The translations under genes were made by a program, and so were the position numbers. This document shows, piece by piece, positions 14,659 to 24,000 of a stretch of DNA of 37,514 nt (the first letter of the stretch is position 1; the number at the start of each line of letters is the position of its first letter). The notes beneath the pieces were generated by a model. The model had not been told where the DNA came from, did not search any database, and was given only the letters and a program-made list of their open reading frames with translations. Source of the DNA: Actinomycetes bacterium (lineage in GTDB: Bacteria > Actinomycetota > Acidimicrobiia > Acidimicrobiales > Palsa-688); assembly GCA_021787035.1 (NCBI GenBank), contig JAJYMM010000072.1, positions 1-37,514 of the forward strand, written 5' to 3'.

Positions 14659-15840
14659 ATGTTGTGGCCCTCTTTTGAGCGCGGGAGCGTGGGCCTAGGA
14701 AGGCTGCCGGCGCAGGACTTCAGCGTCCGGCTGGGCGCCTTGCGTGAAGCGTTCGGCCCCGCTGGCTGCGATGCCCTGGTGGTGTCGAGCTTGGCGAACG
14801 TGCGTTACTTGACCGGCTTTTCCGGTTCCGCGGGGCTGGTGCTGGTGAGGGACGACGGCGCCGTCCTCGTCACTGATGGGCGCTATGGGACCTCGGCGCG
14901 CGCCCAGCTGGCAACGGCTGGCCTTGCCGGAGCGGGCGTGCGGGTCGAGGCCGTGCCGGCGGCGGAACAGCCCGGGCTCCTCGCGGAGCTGGCAGCAGGG
15001 TGCCGGTCAGTCGGCCTCGAAGCAGAGCACGTGAGCTGGGCGCAGAAACGGGCCTGGTCGGAGGGCTGGGCGAAGGGGGCGGAGCTGGTCGCCACCGCGG
15101 GGGTCGTCGAGCGCCTCCGGGAGCGCAAGGCGCCAGAAGAGCTGGCCCGGCTCGCGGCCGCCGCCGCCGTCGCCGACGAGGCCTTCCGCCGCGTGCTGGC
15201 CATGTTGGAGGCAGGTTCGGCAGGCCGAGGGGGGCCGAGCGAGGTCGACGTGGCGGTCGCGCTCGAAGCCGAGATGCGCCACCTCGGGGCGGAGGCGCCG
15301 GCGTTCGACACGATCGTCGCGTCGGGGCCGGGAGGGGCGGAGCCCCATCACCGTCCCGGAAGCCGCCAGGTGGTCCGGGGTGACATGGTGACGATCGACT
15401 TCGGAGCGCGGGTGGACGGTTACTGCTCCGACGCGACCCGTACCGTGGTCGTCGGCGCAGGCGCGCCCTCGCTGGCGGAACTGGGGAGGATCTATTCGGT
15501 AGTGCTCGCAGCACAGGACGCCGGCCTGGCAGCCGTCCGGGAAGGGGCGCTGGCTTCCGAGGTTGACCGGGCCTGCCGCGAGGTCGTGGGCGCCGCGGGC
15601 ATGGGCGAGCTTTTCGTGCACGGGACCGGGCACGGCGTGGGCCTCCTCGTCCACGAGGCACCGGCGCTGTCGGCCAGCTCCGGTGACATCTTGATGGCAG
15701 GGCAGGTCGTGACCGTCGAGCCGGGCGTTTACCTGCCCGGCGTCGGCGGCGCGCGCGTCGAAGACACCGTCGTTGTTTGCGAGGCGGGCTGCGAACTGCT
15801 CACCCTTGCACCGAAGACAGTGGTCCCAGCCAGCAGGTAG
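14659..15840 (+). CDS. pepP: Xaa-Pro aminopeptidase (M24 family)
   Basis: A 393-residue metallopeptidase expected to remove N-terminal residues preceding proline. The N-terminal creatinase-like domain (ALVVSSLANVRYLTGFSGS) is followed by the pita-bread catalytic domain. The five metal ligands are visible: Asp in TIDFGARVDGY, Asp in CSDATRT, His in HGTGHGVGLLVHEAP, Glu in TVEPGVYLPG and Glu in ARVEDTVVV. The start is uncertain: ATG 14659 avoids overlap with divergent purU but has GAGGAG directly against it; GTG 14689 is an alternative, and an in-frame ATG at 14572 would overlap purU. The position directly upstream of efp is typical for this family in many bacteria. Confidence 0.93.
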   Translation: MLWPSFERGSVGLGRLPAQDFSVRLGALREAFGPAGCDALVVSSLANVRYLTGFSGSAGLVLVRDDGAVLVTDGRYGTSARAQLATAGLAGAGVRVEAVPAAEQPGLLAELAAGCRSVGLEAEHVSWAQKRAWSEGWAKGAELVATAGVVERLRERKAPEELARLAAAAAVADEAFRRVLAMLEAGSAGRGGPSEVDVAVALEAEMRHLGAEAPAFDTIVASGPGGAEPHHRPGSRQVVRGDMVTIDFGARVDGYCSDATRTVVVGAGAPSLAELGRIYSVVLAAQDAGLAAVREGALASEVDRACREVVGAAGMGELFVHGTGHGVGLLVHEAPALSASSGDILMAGQVVTVEPGVYLPGVGGARVEDTVVVCEAGCELLTLAPKTVVPASR

Positions 15841-15849
15841 ATTGGGTAA

Positions 15850-16419
15850 ATGGCTGCAGTGTCAACCAACGACTTGAAAAACGGGATGACCCTCAACCTC
15901 CCCGAAGGCCTCTTCTCGGTGGTCGAGTTCCAGCACGTGAAACCGGGCAAGGGTGGTGCCTTCGTCCGGACCAAGCTGAAAAACGTCCGAAGCGGTGCCG
16001 TGATCGACCGTACCTACCGGGCGGACGAGAAGCTCGACCAGGCGATCATCGAAAAGCGCGAGATGCAGTTCCTCTACGCCGACGGCCCCAACTACGTCTT
16101 CATGGACAATTCTGACTACGAACAGCTCAACGCCCCACGTGACGGCCTCGGGAGCGCAGCCAACTTCCTGAAGGAAGGCGATTCGGCGCTCCTTCAGTTC
16201 TTTTCTGGCGAGATCATCGGGATCGACCTCCCGGCGGCCGTCGAATTGACAGTCGCCCAGACGGACCCGGGCCTGCAGGGAGACCGTGTCTCTGGTGCCC
16301 GCAAGCCGGCAGTGCTCGAGACTGGCCTGACGGTGCAGGTGCCGCTTTTCGTCAACCCCGGCGACAGGGTGAAGGTCGACACCCGGAGCGGCGAGTACCT
16401 CACTCGCGCCGGCGGTTAG
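15850..16419 (+). CDS. efp: Elongation factor P
   Basis: Translation factor that relieves ribosome stalling at polyproline motifs. The 189-residue protein has the standard three beta-barrel domains: an N-terminal KOW-like domain with the loop [16 protein letters not shown], whose Lys is the residue modified in some bacteria; a middle domain (YLYADG-like [14 protein letters not shown]); and a C-terminal OB domain ending in [19 protein letters not shown]. It begins 9 nt after pepP. Given the many Pro-rich repeats in this window, EF-P may be needed for several neighbouring proteins; that is inference. Confidence 0.98.
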   Translation: MAAVSTNDLKNGMTLNLPEGLFSVVEFQHVKPGKGGAFVRTKLKNVRSGAVIDRTYRADEKLDQAIIEKREMQFLYADGPNYVFMDNSDYEQLNAPRDGLGSAANFLKEGDSALLQFFSGEIIGIDLPAAVELTVAQTDPGLQGDRVSGARKPAVLETGLTVQVPLFVNPGDRVKVDTRSGEYLTRAGG

Positions 16420-16453
16420 GCCGGTCCTGACGGCTTCCGCTCGGAACGGTCCC

Positions 16454-16879
16454 GTGTTGGCCCTCGGTAGCCGGCGTAGCGCCCGGGAGCGGGCGCTCTC
16501 GCTGCTTTACGAGGCCGACCTGAAAGACGAGCCCGTCAGCATGGTCCTGGCCGAACTGCCGGTGCCACCGCAGCGCTACGCTACGGAGATCGTGGCTGGG
16601 GTCGAGGAGCACGCCGGCCAGATAGACGCCCTGATCGCTCGCCACGCCATCGACTGGTCGCTCGAGCGCATGCCCGTCGTGGACCGGGCCATCTTGCGCA
16701 TGGCGACCTTCGAGCTCGGCTGGAGGCCCGACGTGCCGACGAGCGTCGTCATTTCAGAGGCCGTGGAGCTTGCCAAGGCGTACTCGACGGGGGAGTCGAG
16801 CGGCTTTGTCAATGGGATGCTCGCTGCTATTTCCCGCGAGCTGCGCCAGGAGGAGTATAAGCTCGGCACTCGACCGTGA
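16454..16879 (+). CDS. nusB: Transcription antitermination / rRNA processing factor NusB
   Basis: A 141-residue all-helical RNA-binding protein that works with NusE (S10), NusA and NusG in antitermination on rRNA operons. Family features are SRRSARERALSLLYEADLK at the N-terminus, the IDALIARHAIDWSLERMPVVDRAILRMATFEL block and the end with AVELAKAYSTGESSGFVNGM. The start is GTG 16454 (TTG 16457 is possible). It follows efp by 34 nt and precedes the PyrR-binding hairpin by 1 nt. Confidence 0.96.
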   Translation: MLALGSRRSARERALSLLYEADLKDEPVSMVLAELPVPPQRYATEIVAGVEEHAGQIDALIARHAIDWSLERMPVVDRAILRMATFELGWRPDVPTSVVISEAVELAKAYSTGESSGFVNGMLAAISRELRQEEYKLGTRP

Positions 16880-16880
16880 A

Positions 16881-16900
16881 GCCGGTCCGGTGAGGCCGGC
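16881..16900 (+). promoter_or_regulatory. PyrR-binding RNA stem-loop in the pyr operon leader
   Basis: The RNA GCCGG-UCCGGUGAGG-CCGGC folds into a hairpin with a perfect 5-bp lower stem (16881-16885 with 16896-16900). Bases 16886-16896, UCCGGUGAGGC, fit the conserved PyrR binding-loop consensus UCCNGNGAGGY at every defined position. The pyrR ribosome-binding site (GAGAGAGGAGAGG, 16905-16917) begins four bases downstream. In mycobacteria PyrR is known to bind such a loop and block translation of its own operon; the same mechanism is likely here because no antiterminator/terminator pair is seen. Confidence 0.8.
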
Positions 16901-16920
16901 ACGGGAGAGAGGAGAGGTGA

Positions 16921-17631
16921 TTGGGCAAGCGTGAGCGTGCCCTCTTGTACCCCCCGGGTTCGATGTTCCGGGAGCGGGCGGTCGTTATGGACGCCGGCGA
17001 CATCCAGCGGGCGACGTGGCGGATAGCGCACGAGATCCTGGAGCGCAACCGCGGCACCGATGGCCTGGTACTTATGGGGCTCCAGACAGGCGGCGTGTGG
17101 TTCGCCAACGAGCTGGCGAGGGTGATCGGGGAGGCCGGTGATGTAGTGCAGATCCCTGTTGGGGTGCTGGATGTCGCTTACTACCGGGACGACTTCGGCC
17201 TCCGGCCGGTCGTCCCCTCCGCTGTGACCAACGTGCCGGTGTCCCTAGATGGGGCGCTCGTGGTGCTGTGTGACGACGTTCTCTTCACCGGGCGCACCGT
17301 GCGGGCAGCGCTCAATGCGCTCGTCGACATGGGCCGGCCGGCGGCCGTCCAGCTCGCCGTCGTGGTGGACCGGGGTCACCGCGAAGTTCCCATCCGGCCC
17401 GATTACGTGGGCAAAAACCTACCCACCCGCCACGACGAGATGGTCGACGTGAGCGCAGAGGGGGTCGTGATCGGCGACATCGTGACACGCGAGACGGTGG
17501 TGGGTGAGCCACCGACCGGTGAGCCGGCGAGGGGTGAGCCGGCGAGGGGTGAGCCGGCGACGGGTGAGCCGGCGACGGGTGAGCCGGCGACGGGTGAGCC
17601 GGCGACGGGTGGGGAAGGGCTCCTCTCATGA
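16921..17631 (+). CDS. pyrR: Bifunctional pyr operon regulator / uracil phosphoribosyltransferase with repeat tail
   Basis: RNA-binding regulator that senses UMP/UTP against PRPP and may also convert uracil to UMP. TTG 16921 has a strong purine-rich ribosome-binding site; ATG 16963 (MFRERAVVMDAGDIQRA) is closer to the family's usual start but lacks one. The core shows RIAHEILERNRGTDGLVLMG, the YRDD segment (DVAYYRDDFGLRPV) and the PRPP loop VLCDDVLFTGRTVRAAL. After the normal end of the domain (about residue 190) come seven pentapeptide repeats (GEPAT/GEPAR, residues 195-229) and a short tail, not seen in typical PyrR. The stop overlaps the pyrB start (ATGA). A PyrR-binding hairpin lies just upstream, so self-regulation is expected. 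Confidence 0.95.
   Translation: MGKRERALLYPPGSMFRERAVVMDAGDIQRATWRIAHEILERNRGTDGLVLMGLQTGGVWFANELARVIGEAGDVVQIPVGVLDVAYYRDDFGLRPVVPSAVTNVPVSLDGALVVLCDDVLFTGRTVRAALNALVDMGRPAAVQLAVVVDRGHREVPIRPDYVGKNLPTRHDEMVDVSAEGVVIGDIVTRETVVGEPPTGEPARGEPARGEPATGEPATGEPATGEPATGGEGLLS
17503..17607 (+). repeat. Seven 15-bp tandem repeats at the 3' end of pyrR
   Basis: Units of GGTGAGCCGGCGACG start every 15 bases from 17503 to 17593. The last four are identical, the second and third carry AGG instead of ACG, and the first is the most diverged, which suggests growth towards the 3' side. They encode (GEPAT)n just before the pyrR stop and the coupled pyrB start at 17628. Each unit contains GGTGAG, a weak Shine-Dalgarno-like sequence. 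Confidence 0.96.
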
Positions 17632-18596
17632 GCGGACGGCACCTCCTTGGCGTTCGTGACCTTGGGGCCGAAGGGATCGGCGAGGTGCTACGCCTTGCGG
17701 AGACCTTCGAGGAAGTCGGCCGGAGGCCGATCCCGAGGGTGCCCGCGCTCAGGGGGAAGACGGTCGTTTCGGCCTTTTTCGAGGACTCCACGCGCACGCG
17801 GCTCTCCTTCGAACTGGCAGCCAAACGCCTATCGGCCGACGTCTCGACGTTCTCGTCTTCGTCGAGCTCGCTCAACAAGGGCGAGTCGCTCCGGGACACC
17901 GTCCTCACCATCGAGGCGATGGGGGTGGACGCCTTTGTCGTCCGCCACGCCTGCGCCGGAGTGCCTGCGCAGGTGGCCGGCTGGCTCTCTGGCGACGCTT
18001 CGGTCCTGAACGCCGGCGATGGCGCCCACGAGCACCCGACCCAGGCGCTGCTCGACTGTTTCACCCTCGTTAGGGAACGCCGGCGCCGGTTCGGTACGGT
18101 CGCGGCCGGTGAGGCCGTGTTCGCTGGGCTGCAGGTGGCCATCGTCGGCGACATCCGTCACAGCCGGGTGGCTCGCTCGTGCCTGTTCGCGTTCACCGCC
18201 CTTGGAGCTTCGGTGACCTTTGTGGCCCCGCCGACGCTGCTCCCGCCGTCGCTCGACGGCTGGCCGGCCGAGGTCAGCCACGACCTGGACGACGTGCTCC
18301 CGAAGTGCGACGTCGCCTACTTGCTCCGGCTCCAAAACGAGCGCATGGAAGGCCAGTACCTCCCCTCCCTGCGTGAGTACACGGCCACTTACGGCCTGAC
18401 CGCCGAACGGGCTAGGCTCCTCGGGCCTTCCGCCCTCGTGATGCACCCCGGACCCATCCGCCGTGGCGTCGAGCTGGCCGCGGAGGTCGCCGACGGTCCG
18501 GCTTCGTTGGTGACTTCCCAGGTGGCGAGCGGCGTTGCCGTCCGCATGGCCGTGCTCTACCTACTACTCGGATCGGGGGCCCCGATTGGCGCGTGA
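17628..18596 (+). CDS. pyrB: Aspartate carbamoyltransferase catalytic chain
   Basis: Joins carbamoyl phosphate and aspartate to N-carbamoyl-aspartate, the committed step of pyrimidine synthesis. The 322-residue protein has the carbamoyl-phosphate loop STRTR at 54-58 (FFEDSTRTRLSFE), the SSSSLNKGES loop at about 78-87, HPTQ at 136-139 and the final HPGPIRRGVE aspartate-binding segment. No pyrI regulatory chain is present. The start shares ATGA with the pyrR stop, and the end overlaps pyrC by 11 nt, indicating one translationally coupled run. Confidence 0.98.
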   Translation: MSGRHLLGVRDLGAEGIGEVLRLAETFEEVGRRPIPRVPALRGKTVVSAFFEDSTRTRLSFELAAKRLSADVSTFSSSSSSLNKGESLRDTVLTIEAMGVDAFVVRHACAGVPAQVAGWLSGDASVLNAGDGAHEHPTQALLDCFTLVRERRRRFGTVAAGEAVFAGLQVAIVGDIRHSRVARSCLFAFTALGASVTFVAPPTLLPPSLDGWPAEVSHDLDDVLPKCDVAYLLRLQNERMEGQYLPSLREYTATYGLTAERARLLGPSALVMHPGPIRRGVELAAEVADGPASLVTSQVASGVAVRMAVLYLLLGSGAPIGA

Positions 18597-19881
18597 ACGC
18601 CAACTCCTCATCACGGGCGGGACCGTTGTCGACCAGAGCGGGTCGCGCCGCGCGGACGTCCTGGTGAAAGGGGACGCCATCGCCGCCGTCGAGGGAGGCC
18701 GGGTGCTGCGGGCGCCGGCTGGCGCTGACGTCTTGGACGCGAGCGGCTGCGTGGTGGCTCCTGGCCTCGTCGACCTCCACGCCCACCTGCGCGAGCCCGG
18801 TGCTGAGGAGGCCGAGACTATAGAGACGGGTTCGCGTGCGGCGGCGCTCGGTGGGTACACCGCCGTCGTCGCTATGCCCAACACGTCGCCGCCCGCTGAC
18901 AGTGCCGCAGTCGTGCGCCAGGTGCTCCAGCTCGCCAACGGTGCATGCTGTGAAGTGCTGCCCGCTGGCACCATCACCGTTGGGCGGGAAGGCCGCGTGC
19001 TCGCCCCCATGGCCGAACTTGCGGCGCTCGGGGTGAAGATCTTCAGCGACGACGGCTCCGGCGTCCAAGACGCTGGGCTCATGCGCCGCGCGATGGAGTA
19101 CGCATCGGCGCTCGGGGTTGTCATCGCCGACCACTGCGAAGACGCTTCCCTCGTGGGCAGCGGGGTCGTCAACGAGGGCGCGATCTCTTCGGCGCTCGGT
19201 CTCCCCGGCCGGCCAGCCGTCTCCGAGGAGGTCATGGTGCTCCGGGACATAGCGCTGGCTCACGTGACCGGCGCCCGGCTCCACCTGCTCCACCTCTCGG
19301 CCGCGACATCCGTGGCCGCAGTGCGCGCCGCCAAGGCGAGCGGCGTCGCCGTGAGCGCTGAGGTGACCCCGCACCACCTGGCGCTCACCGAAGACAACCT
19401 GGCCGCCTACTCGACGGCCTTCAAAGTCAACCCCCCACTAAGGACCTTCACTGACATGATGGCACTTCGCGGAGGCCTTGGCGACGGGACGCTTGACGTC
19501 GTTGCCACGGACCATGCACCGCACCCAGAAGAGGCCAAGGACACGTCTATGTGCGAAGCCGCGCCGGGAATGCTTGGCCTGGAGACGGCGCTCGCGGTCG
19601 TGTTCTCCGAGCTCAATTTCCCACTAGAACGGGTACTCGCTGCAATGTCCTGGGTGCCCGCCCGCATCGGGGGCATCGCTGGCCAAGGAGGCCCGGTGAC
19701 ACCGGGCTCGCCCGCCAACCTATGTGTGATCGACCTAGCCCGGCGCTGGGTCGTGCAACCCGGCAAACTCGCCAGCCGGAGCCGCAATACGCCCTTTGCG
19801 GGACGAGAGCTGCTGGGCAAGGTCCGCCACACGGTCTTCGCCGGCGAGCCAGTCGTCGTGGCCGAGGAGGCCCAGAGGTGA
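18586..19881 (+). CDS. pyrC: Dihydroorotase (class I)
   Basis: Cyclises carbamoyl-aspartate to dihydroorotate with a zinc centre. The TTG at 18586 gives [12 protein letters not shown], the normal beginning of the amidohydrolase fold, with GGGGG 6 nt upstream; the frame is open earlier only inside pyrB. The 431-residue protein has the metal-binding [10 protein letters not shown] (His65, His67), the MPNTSPP block, [26 protein letters not shown] and the catalytic TDHAPH with Asp309. KIFSDDG carries Asp rather than a carboxylated Lys at the bridging position, as in many class I enzymes. It overlaps pyrB by 11 nt and carA by 4 nt. Confidence 0.97.
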   Translation: MARERQLLITGGTVVDQSGSRRADVLVKGDAIAAVEGGRVLRAPAGADVLDASGCVVAPGLVDLHAHLREPGAEEAETIETGSRAAALGGYTAVVAMPNTSPPADSAAVVRQVLQLANGACCEVLPAGTITVGREGRVLAPMAELAALGVKIFSDDGSGVQDAGLMRRAMEYASALGVVIADHCEDASLVGSGVVNEGAISSALGLPGRPAVSEEVMVLRDIALAHVTGARLHLLHLSAATSVAAVRAAKASGVAVSAEVTPHHLALTEDNLAAYSTAFKVNPPLRTFTDMMALRGGLGDGTLDVVATDHAPHPEEAKDTSMCEAAPGMLGLETALAVVFSELNFPLERVLAAMSWVPARIGGIAGQGGPVTPGSPANLCVIDLARRWVVQPGKLASRSRNTPFAGRELLGKVRHTVFAGEPVVVAEEAQR

Positions 19882-21050
19882 GCGCCGGCGGGCCGCTCAG
19901 CGCCGGCGGGGCGCTCAGCGCCGGCGGGCTAGCGGCTGAACCCCGTTGGCGTGACGGCCTCCTCGTCATGTCCGACGGCTCGGTCTTCGAGGGCGAGGTG
20001 CTCGGCGGTTCCTTGGGCGTCGGCGAGGTCGTGTTCAATACCGTTATGGCCGGGTACCAGGAGGTGCTGACGGACCCGTCTTACGCCGGCCAGGTCGTCG
20101 TGTTTACCTATCCCCACATCGGCAACTACGGGGTAGCGCCCGCAGACGACGAGAGCCGCCGGCCCTTTTGCCGGGGGGTGGTCGTACGTGAGCTGACTGA
20201 GCGCCCGAGCAACTGGCGCGCGACGCAGAGCTTTGGAGGGTGGCTCGCACGCCACCAGTTGCCGGCGATAGCGGGAGTCGACACCCGGCGCCTCACCCGG
20301 CTCATCCGCGAGGACGGGGCCATGCCGGGCGCTTTCGGGCCGGTGGATGGCGACGAGGGGAGCCTCGACGAGGCTGCCCTGCTTGGCGCCGCGCGCTCTG
20401 AGCCGCCGACGCAAGGGCGGGACCTGGTGAGGGAGGTGACCTGCGAGAAAGCGTACGCGTACGGTTCGGGCCAGCTGTCCGTCGTCGCTTACGACTTCGG
20501 CATGAAGCGCCACATCCTCTCGCAGCTGGGCGAGTTCGCCAGGGTGCTGGTGGTGCCCGCCTCGACGCCTGCAGAAGAGGTGCTTGCCATGGGCCCCGAC
20601 GGCGTGTTCCTCTCCAATGGCCCGGGGGACCCTGCCGGCGTGGTGGGGGCCACGGAGACCGTACGCCAACTTCTCGGGCGAGTCCCTGTGTTCGGCGTTT
20701 GCCTCGGCCACCAGGTCCTAGCGCAGGCGATAGGAGCTTCGACCTACAAGCTCCCCTTTGGGCACCACGGCGGCAACCACCCGGTTCGCCGCATCTCGAC
20801 GAGCGCGGTCGAGATCACGAGCCAAAACCACAACTACGCAGTCGCGCCGGGCACTTTCTCCGGGCAAGCAGAGGTCACCCACGTAAACTTGAACGACGGC
20901 GTTATAGAGGGCTTGCGTTGCCTGGATGTCCCGGCGTTCTCGGTCCAGTACCACCCCGAAGCGGGGCCCGGCCCCCATGACGCTCGTTACTTGTTCCAGG
21001 AGTTCTCCGACCTTATCGGCCGCTCCCAGTCACCGAAGGCGGTCGTATAA
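19878..21050 (+). CDS. carA: Carbamoyl-phosphate synthase small chain (glutaminase)
   Basis: Releases ammonia from glutamine for the CarB subunit. I chose GTG 19878, which shares GTGA with the pyrC stop and has GAGGAGG 7 nt upstream. This makes residues 2-19 three hexapeptide repeats ([18 protein letters not shown]) before the conserved start ([16 protein letters not shown]). The C-terminal class I glutaminase has the nucleophile Cys275 in FGVCLGHQ and the partners His359 and Glu361 in [12 protein letters not shown]. The 390-residue length is otherwise normal. carB starts on the base after the stop. Confidence 0.97.
   Translation: MSAGGPLSAGGALSAGGLAAEPRWRDGLLVMSDGSVFEGEVLGGSLGVGEVVFNTVMAGYQEVLTDPSYAGQVVVFTYPHIGNYGVAPADDESRRPFCRGVVVRELTERPSNWRATQSFGGWLARHQLPAIAGVDTRRLTRLIREDGAMPGAFGPVDGDEGSLDEAALLGAARSEPPTQGRDLVREVTCEKAYAYGSGQLSVVAYDFGMKRHILSQLGEFARVLVVPASTPAEEVLAMGPDGVFLSNGPGDPAGVVGATETVRQLLGRVPVFGVCLGHQVLAQAIGASTYKLPFGHHGGNHPVRRISTSAVEITSQNHNYAVAPGTFSGQAEVTHVNLNDGVIEGLRCLDVPAFSVQYHPEAGPGPHDARYLFQEFSDLIGRSQSPKAVV
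19881..19934 (+). repeat. Three 18-bp tandem repeats at the start of carA
   Basis: AGCGCCGGCGGGCCGCTC at 19881-19898, AGCGCCGGCGGGGCGCTC at 19899-19916 and AGCGCCGGCGGGCTAGCG at 19917-19934. They encode SAGGxL hexapeptides directly after the GTG start codon of carA, within the pyrC/carA translational-coupling junction. Confidence 0.92.
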
Positions 21051-24000
21051 ATGCCAAGGCGCGACGACATCTCTTCGGTGCTCGTGATCGGGTCGGGCCC
21101 GATCGTCATCGGGCAGGCGAGCGAGTTTGACTATTCGGGGACCCAGGCCTGCCGGGCACTTTCCGCCGAGGGCTACCGGGTCATACTCGTCAACTCCAAC
21201 CCGGCGACGATCATGACCGACCCCGAAGTCGCCGACAGGACCTACATCGAGCCTCTCGTCCCGGAGATATTGGAGTCGGTAGTCGCTCGAGAGCGGCCCG
21301 ACGCGCTCCTTCCCACCCTGGGGGGCCAGACCGGGCTCAACCTAGCAATGGCGCTTTCTGAGGCGGGGGTGCTCGAGCGCTACGGCGTCGAGATGATAGG
21401 CGCCAAGGCGAGCGCGATCGCGACCGCAGAGGACCGCGGTCTCTTTCGTTCCGCGATGAAAGAGATCGGTTTGGCCGTGCCCGACTCAGGGTTCGCGAAC
21501 AACCTCGCGGAGGCGCTAGAGATCGGGGAAAGGATAGGTTTCCCGGTCATCGTGCGGCCGTCTTACATTCTGGGCGGTGGAGGTACGGGCATTGCCGGCA
21601 ATTCCAGGGAACTCGAGCAGATCGCGTCCGCCGGTCTCGATGCGAGCCCGATCAGGGAGATCCTGATCGAGAGGTCGATCGCCGGTTGGAAAGAGTACGA
21701 GCTCGAAGTCATGCGGGACCGGGCCGACAATTGCGTAGTCATCTGCTCGATAGAGAACTTCGACCCGATGGGCGTGCACACCGGTGACTCGATAACCGTT
21801 GCGCCGGCGCAGACCCTTTCCGACGCCGAGTACCAAGAGATGCGCGACGCCGCCTTCGCCTGCATAAGGCGTATCGGTGTGGAAACCGGCGGCTCCAACA
21901 TCCAGTTCGCGGTTGACCCGTCCTGTGGCGACATGGTCGTGATCGAGATGAACCCTCGGGTCTCACGCTCGTCGGCCCTCGCTTCCAAGGCGACCGGGTT
22001 CCCGATAGCCAAGATCGCGGCCCGGTTGGCGGTTGGCTACAGGCTGGACGAGATAACCAATGACATAACAGGTAAAACGCCGGCCAGTTTTGAACCGACC
22101 ATCGACTACGTAGTGACAAAGGTCCCGCGGTGGGCGTTTGAGAAGTTCCCTGGCGTCCCCGACGTTCTCGGGACACGCATGCAGTCGGTCGGCGAGTCCA
22201 TGGCGATAGGGCGGAGCTTTCCCGAGTCCCTCCAAAAGGCGCTCCGTTCGCTCGAGACCGGGCGGGCCGGGCTCAACTGTGACCCGGCGGAACGGCTCTA
22301 CGACGAACTGCCCGACGAGGAGCTGGTGGCCAGGGCGTCGGTGGCCACACCGGACAGGCCGTTCCACCTGGAGGCGGCACTGCGGCGAGGGGTCCCAGCC
22401 GAGCGTTTGCACGCCGAAAGTGGCGTGGACCCGTGGTTCTTGGACCAGATCGGGTTGATCGGGGCGGAACGGGCGCGTTTGGCCGCACTCGGCCGGCCGG
22501 GCTCGCTTTCCCGGCGCGACTGGCGGCGGGCCAAGCGGCTCGGCTTTTCCGACGCACAGCTCGCGTACTTGTGGGGAACGAGCGAGGCTGAGGTCCGGGC
22601 GTCCCGGTTGGGCGAAGGGGTGGCTGCGACGTTCAAGACCGTGGACACGTGCGCGGCAGAGTTCGCCGCCCGTACGCCCTACCACTACTCGACATACGAG
22701 GACGAGAGCGAGGTGCGGCCCGCTTCTCGGCCGAGCGTGGTGATACTCGGGTCGGGGCCCAACCGCATAGGCCAGGGTGTCGAGTTCGACTACTGCTGCG
22801 TGCAGGCGAGCTTCGCGCTTCATGACGCCGGCTTCGACACCGTTATGGTCAACTGCAACCCCGAGACGGTCTCGACCGACTATGACACGAGCGACCGGCT
22901 TTACTTTTCACCGGTCACTGCCGAAGACACGGCAGACGTGCTCGACGTCGAGGCGGCAAGCGGAAGGCTCGCCGGGGTGATAGTGGGCCTTGGCGGGCAG
23001 ACGCCGCTCAAGCTCTCCTCGGTCATCGACCCCAAACTCGTGCTCGGTACGTCGCCCGCATCGATCGACCTCGCCGAGGACAGGGAACGTTGGAATGGTC
23101 TTTGCGAGCGCCTCGGGATACCCCAGGCTCCAGGCGGGACCGCTACGAGCGCCGAGGAAGCCGTCGCGATCGCCGGGAAGGTGGGCTACCCCGTCCTCGT
23201 GCGCCCGAGCTACGTGCTCGGTGGGCGGGCGATGGAGATCGTCTACGGTGACGAGGACCTCCGGGTTGCGATGGCCGCCATGGGCGTGGCCGGGTCGCTG
23301 GGGCGCGAGGGAGGCTTGTCAGCGGAGAGGCCGGTGCTGGTGGACAAGTTCCTGGAGGACGCCATCGAAGTCGACGTCGACGCGGTGCGCGACCGGGCCG
23401 GCGAGACTCTTATCGGCGGCGTCATGGAGCACGTCGAAGAGGCCGGCGTGCATTCCGGCGACAGCGCCTGCGTAGTGCCGCCCCCGACGCTCGGCGCGGA
23501 GGTGGTCGCAGTCATAGAGAGCCACACGAGGGCCATTGCTGACGCTTTGGACGTCGTGGGACCGCTCAACGTGCAGTATGCCGTCCAGCGGGCGAACACC
23601 CACGGGCACGGCCCAGGCCAAGGCGGACCGCCAATCGGGCCGCCCCCCTTGACCACGTCGCCCGCTGGCCCAGCCTCGGCAAGTACGGTCTTCGTGATCG
23701 AGGCCAACCCGAGGGCCAGCAGGACGGTGCCGTTTGTGTCAAAGGCGACCGGCGTCCCCCTCGCTAAGGTCGCAGCCCGCGTTATGGCCGGGGCGACCTT
23801 GCGGGAACTGCGCGGAGAAGGCCTGCTCTCGGATCCCGTCTCTGGCTATGTGAGCGTGAAGGAGGCGGTGCTCCCATTCGACCGCTTCCCCGGCGCGGAC
23901 AGCTTGCTCGGCCCTGAGATGCGTTCCACCGGCGAGGTCATGGGGATCGACGCCAACTTTGGGCTGGCGTTCGCAAAGAGCCAGCTCGCGGCGGGGGACA

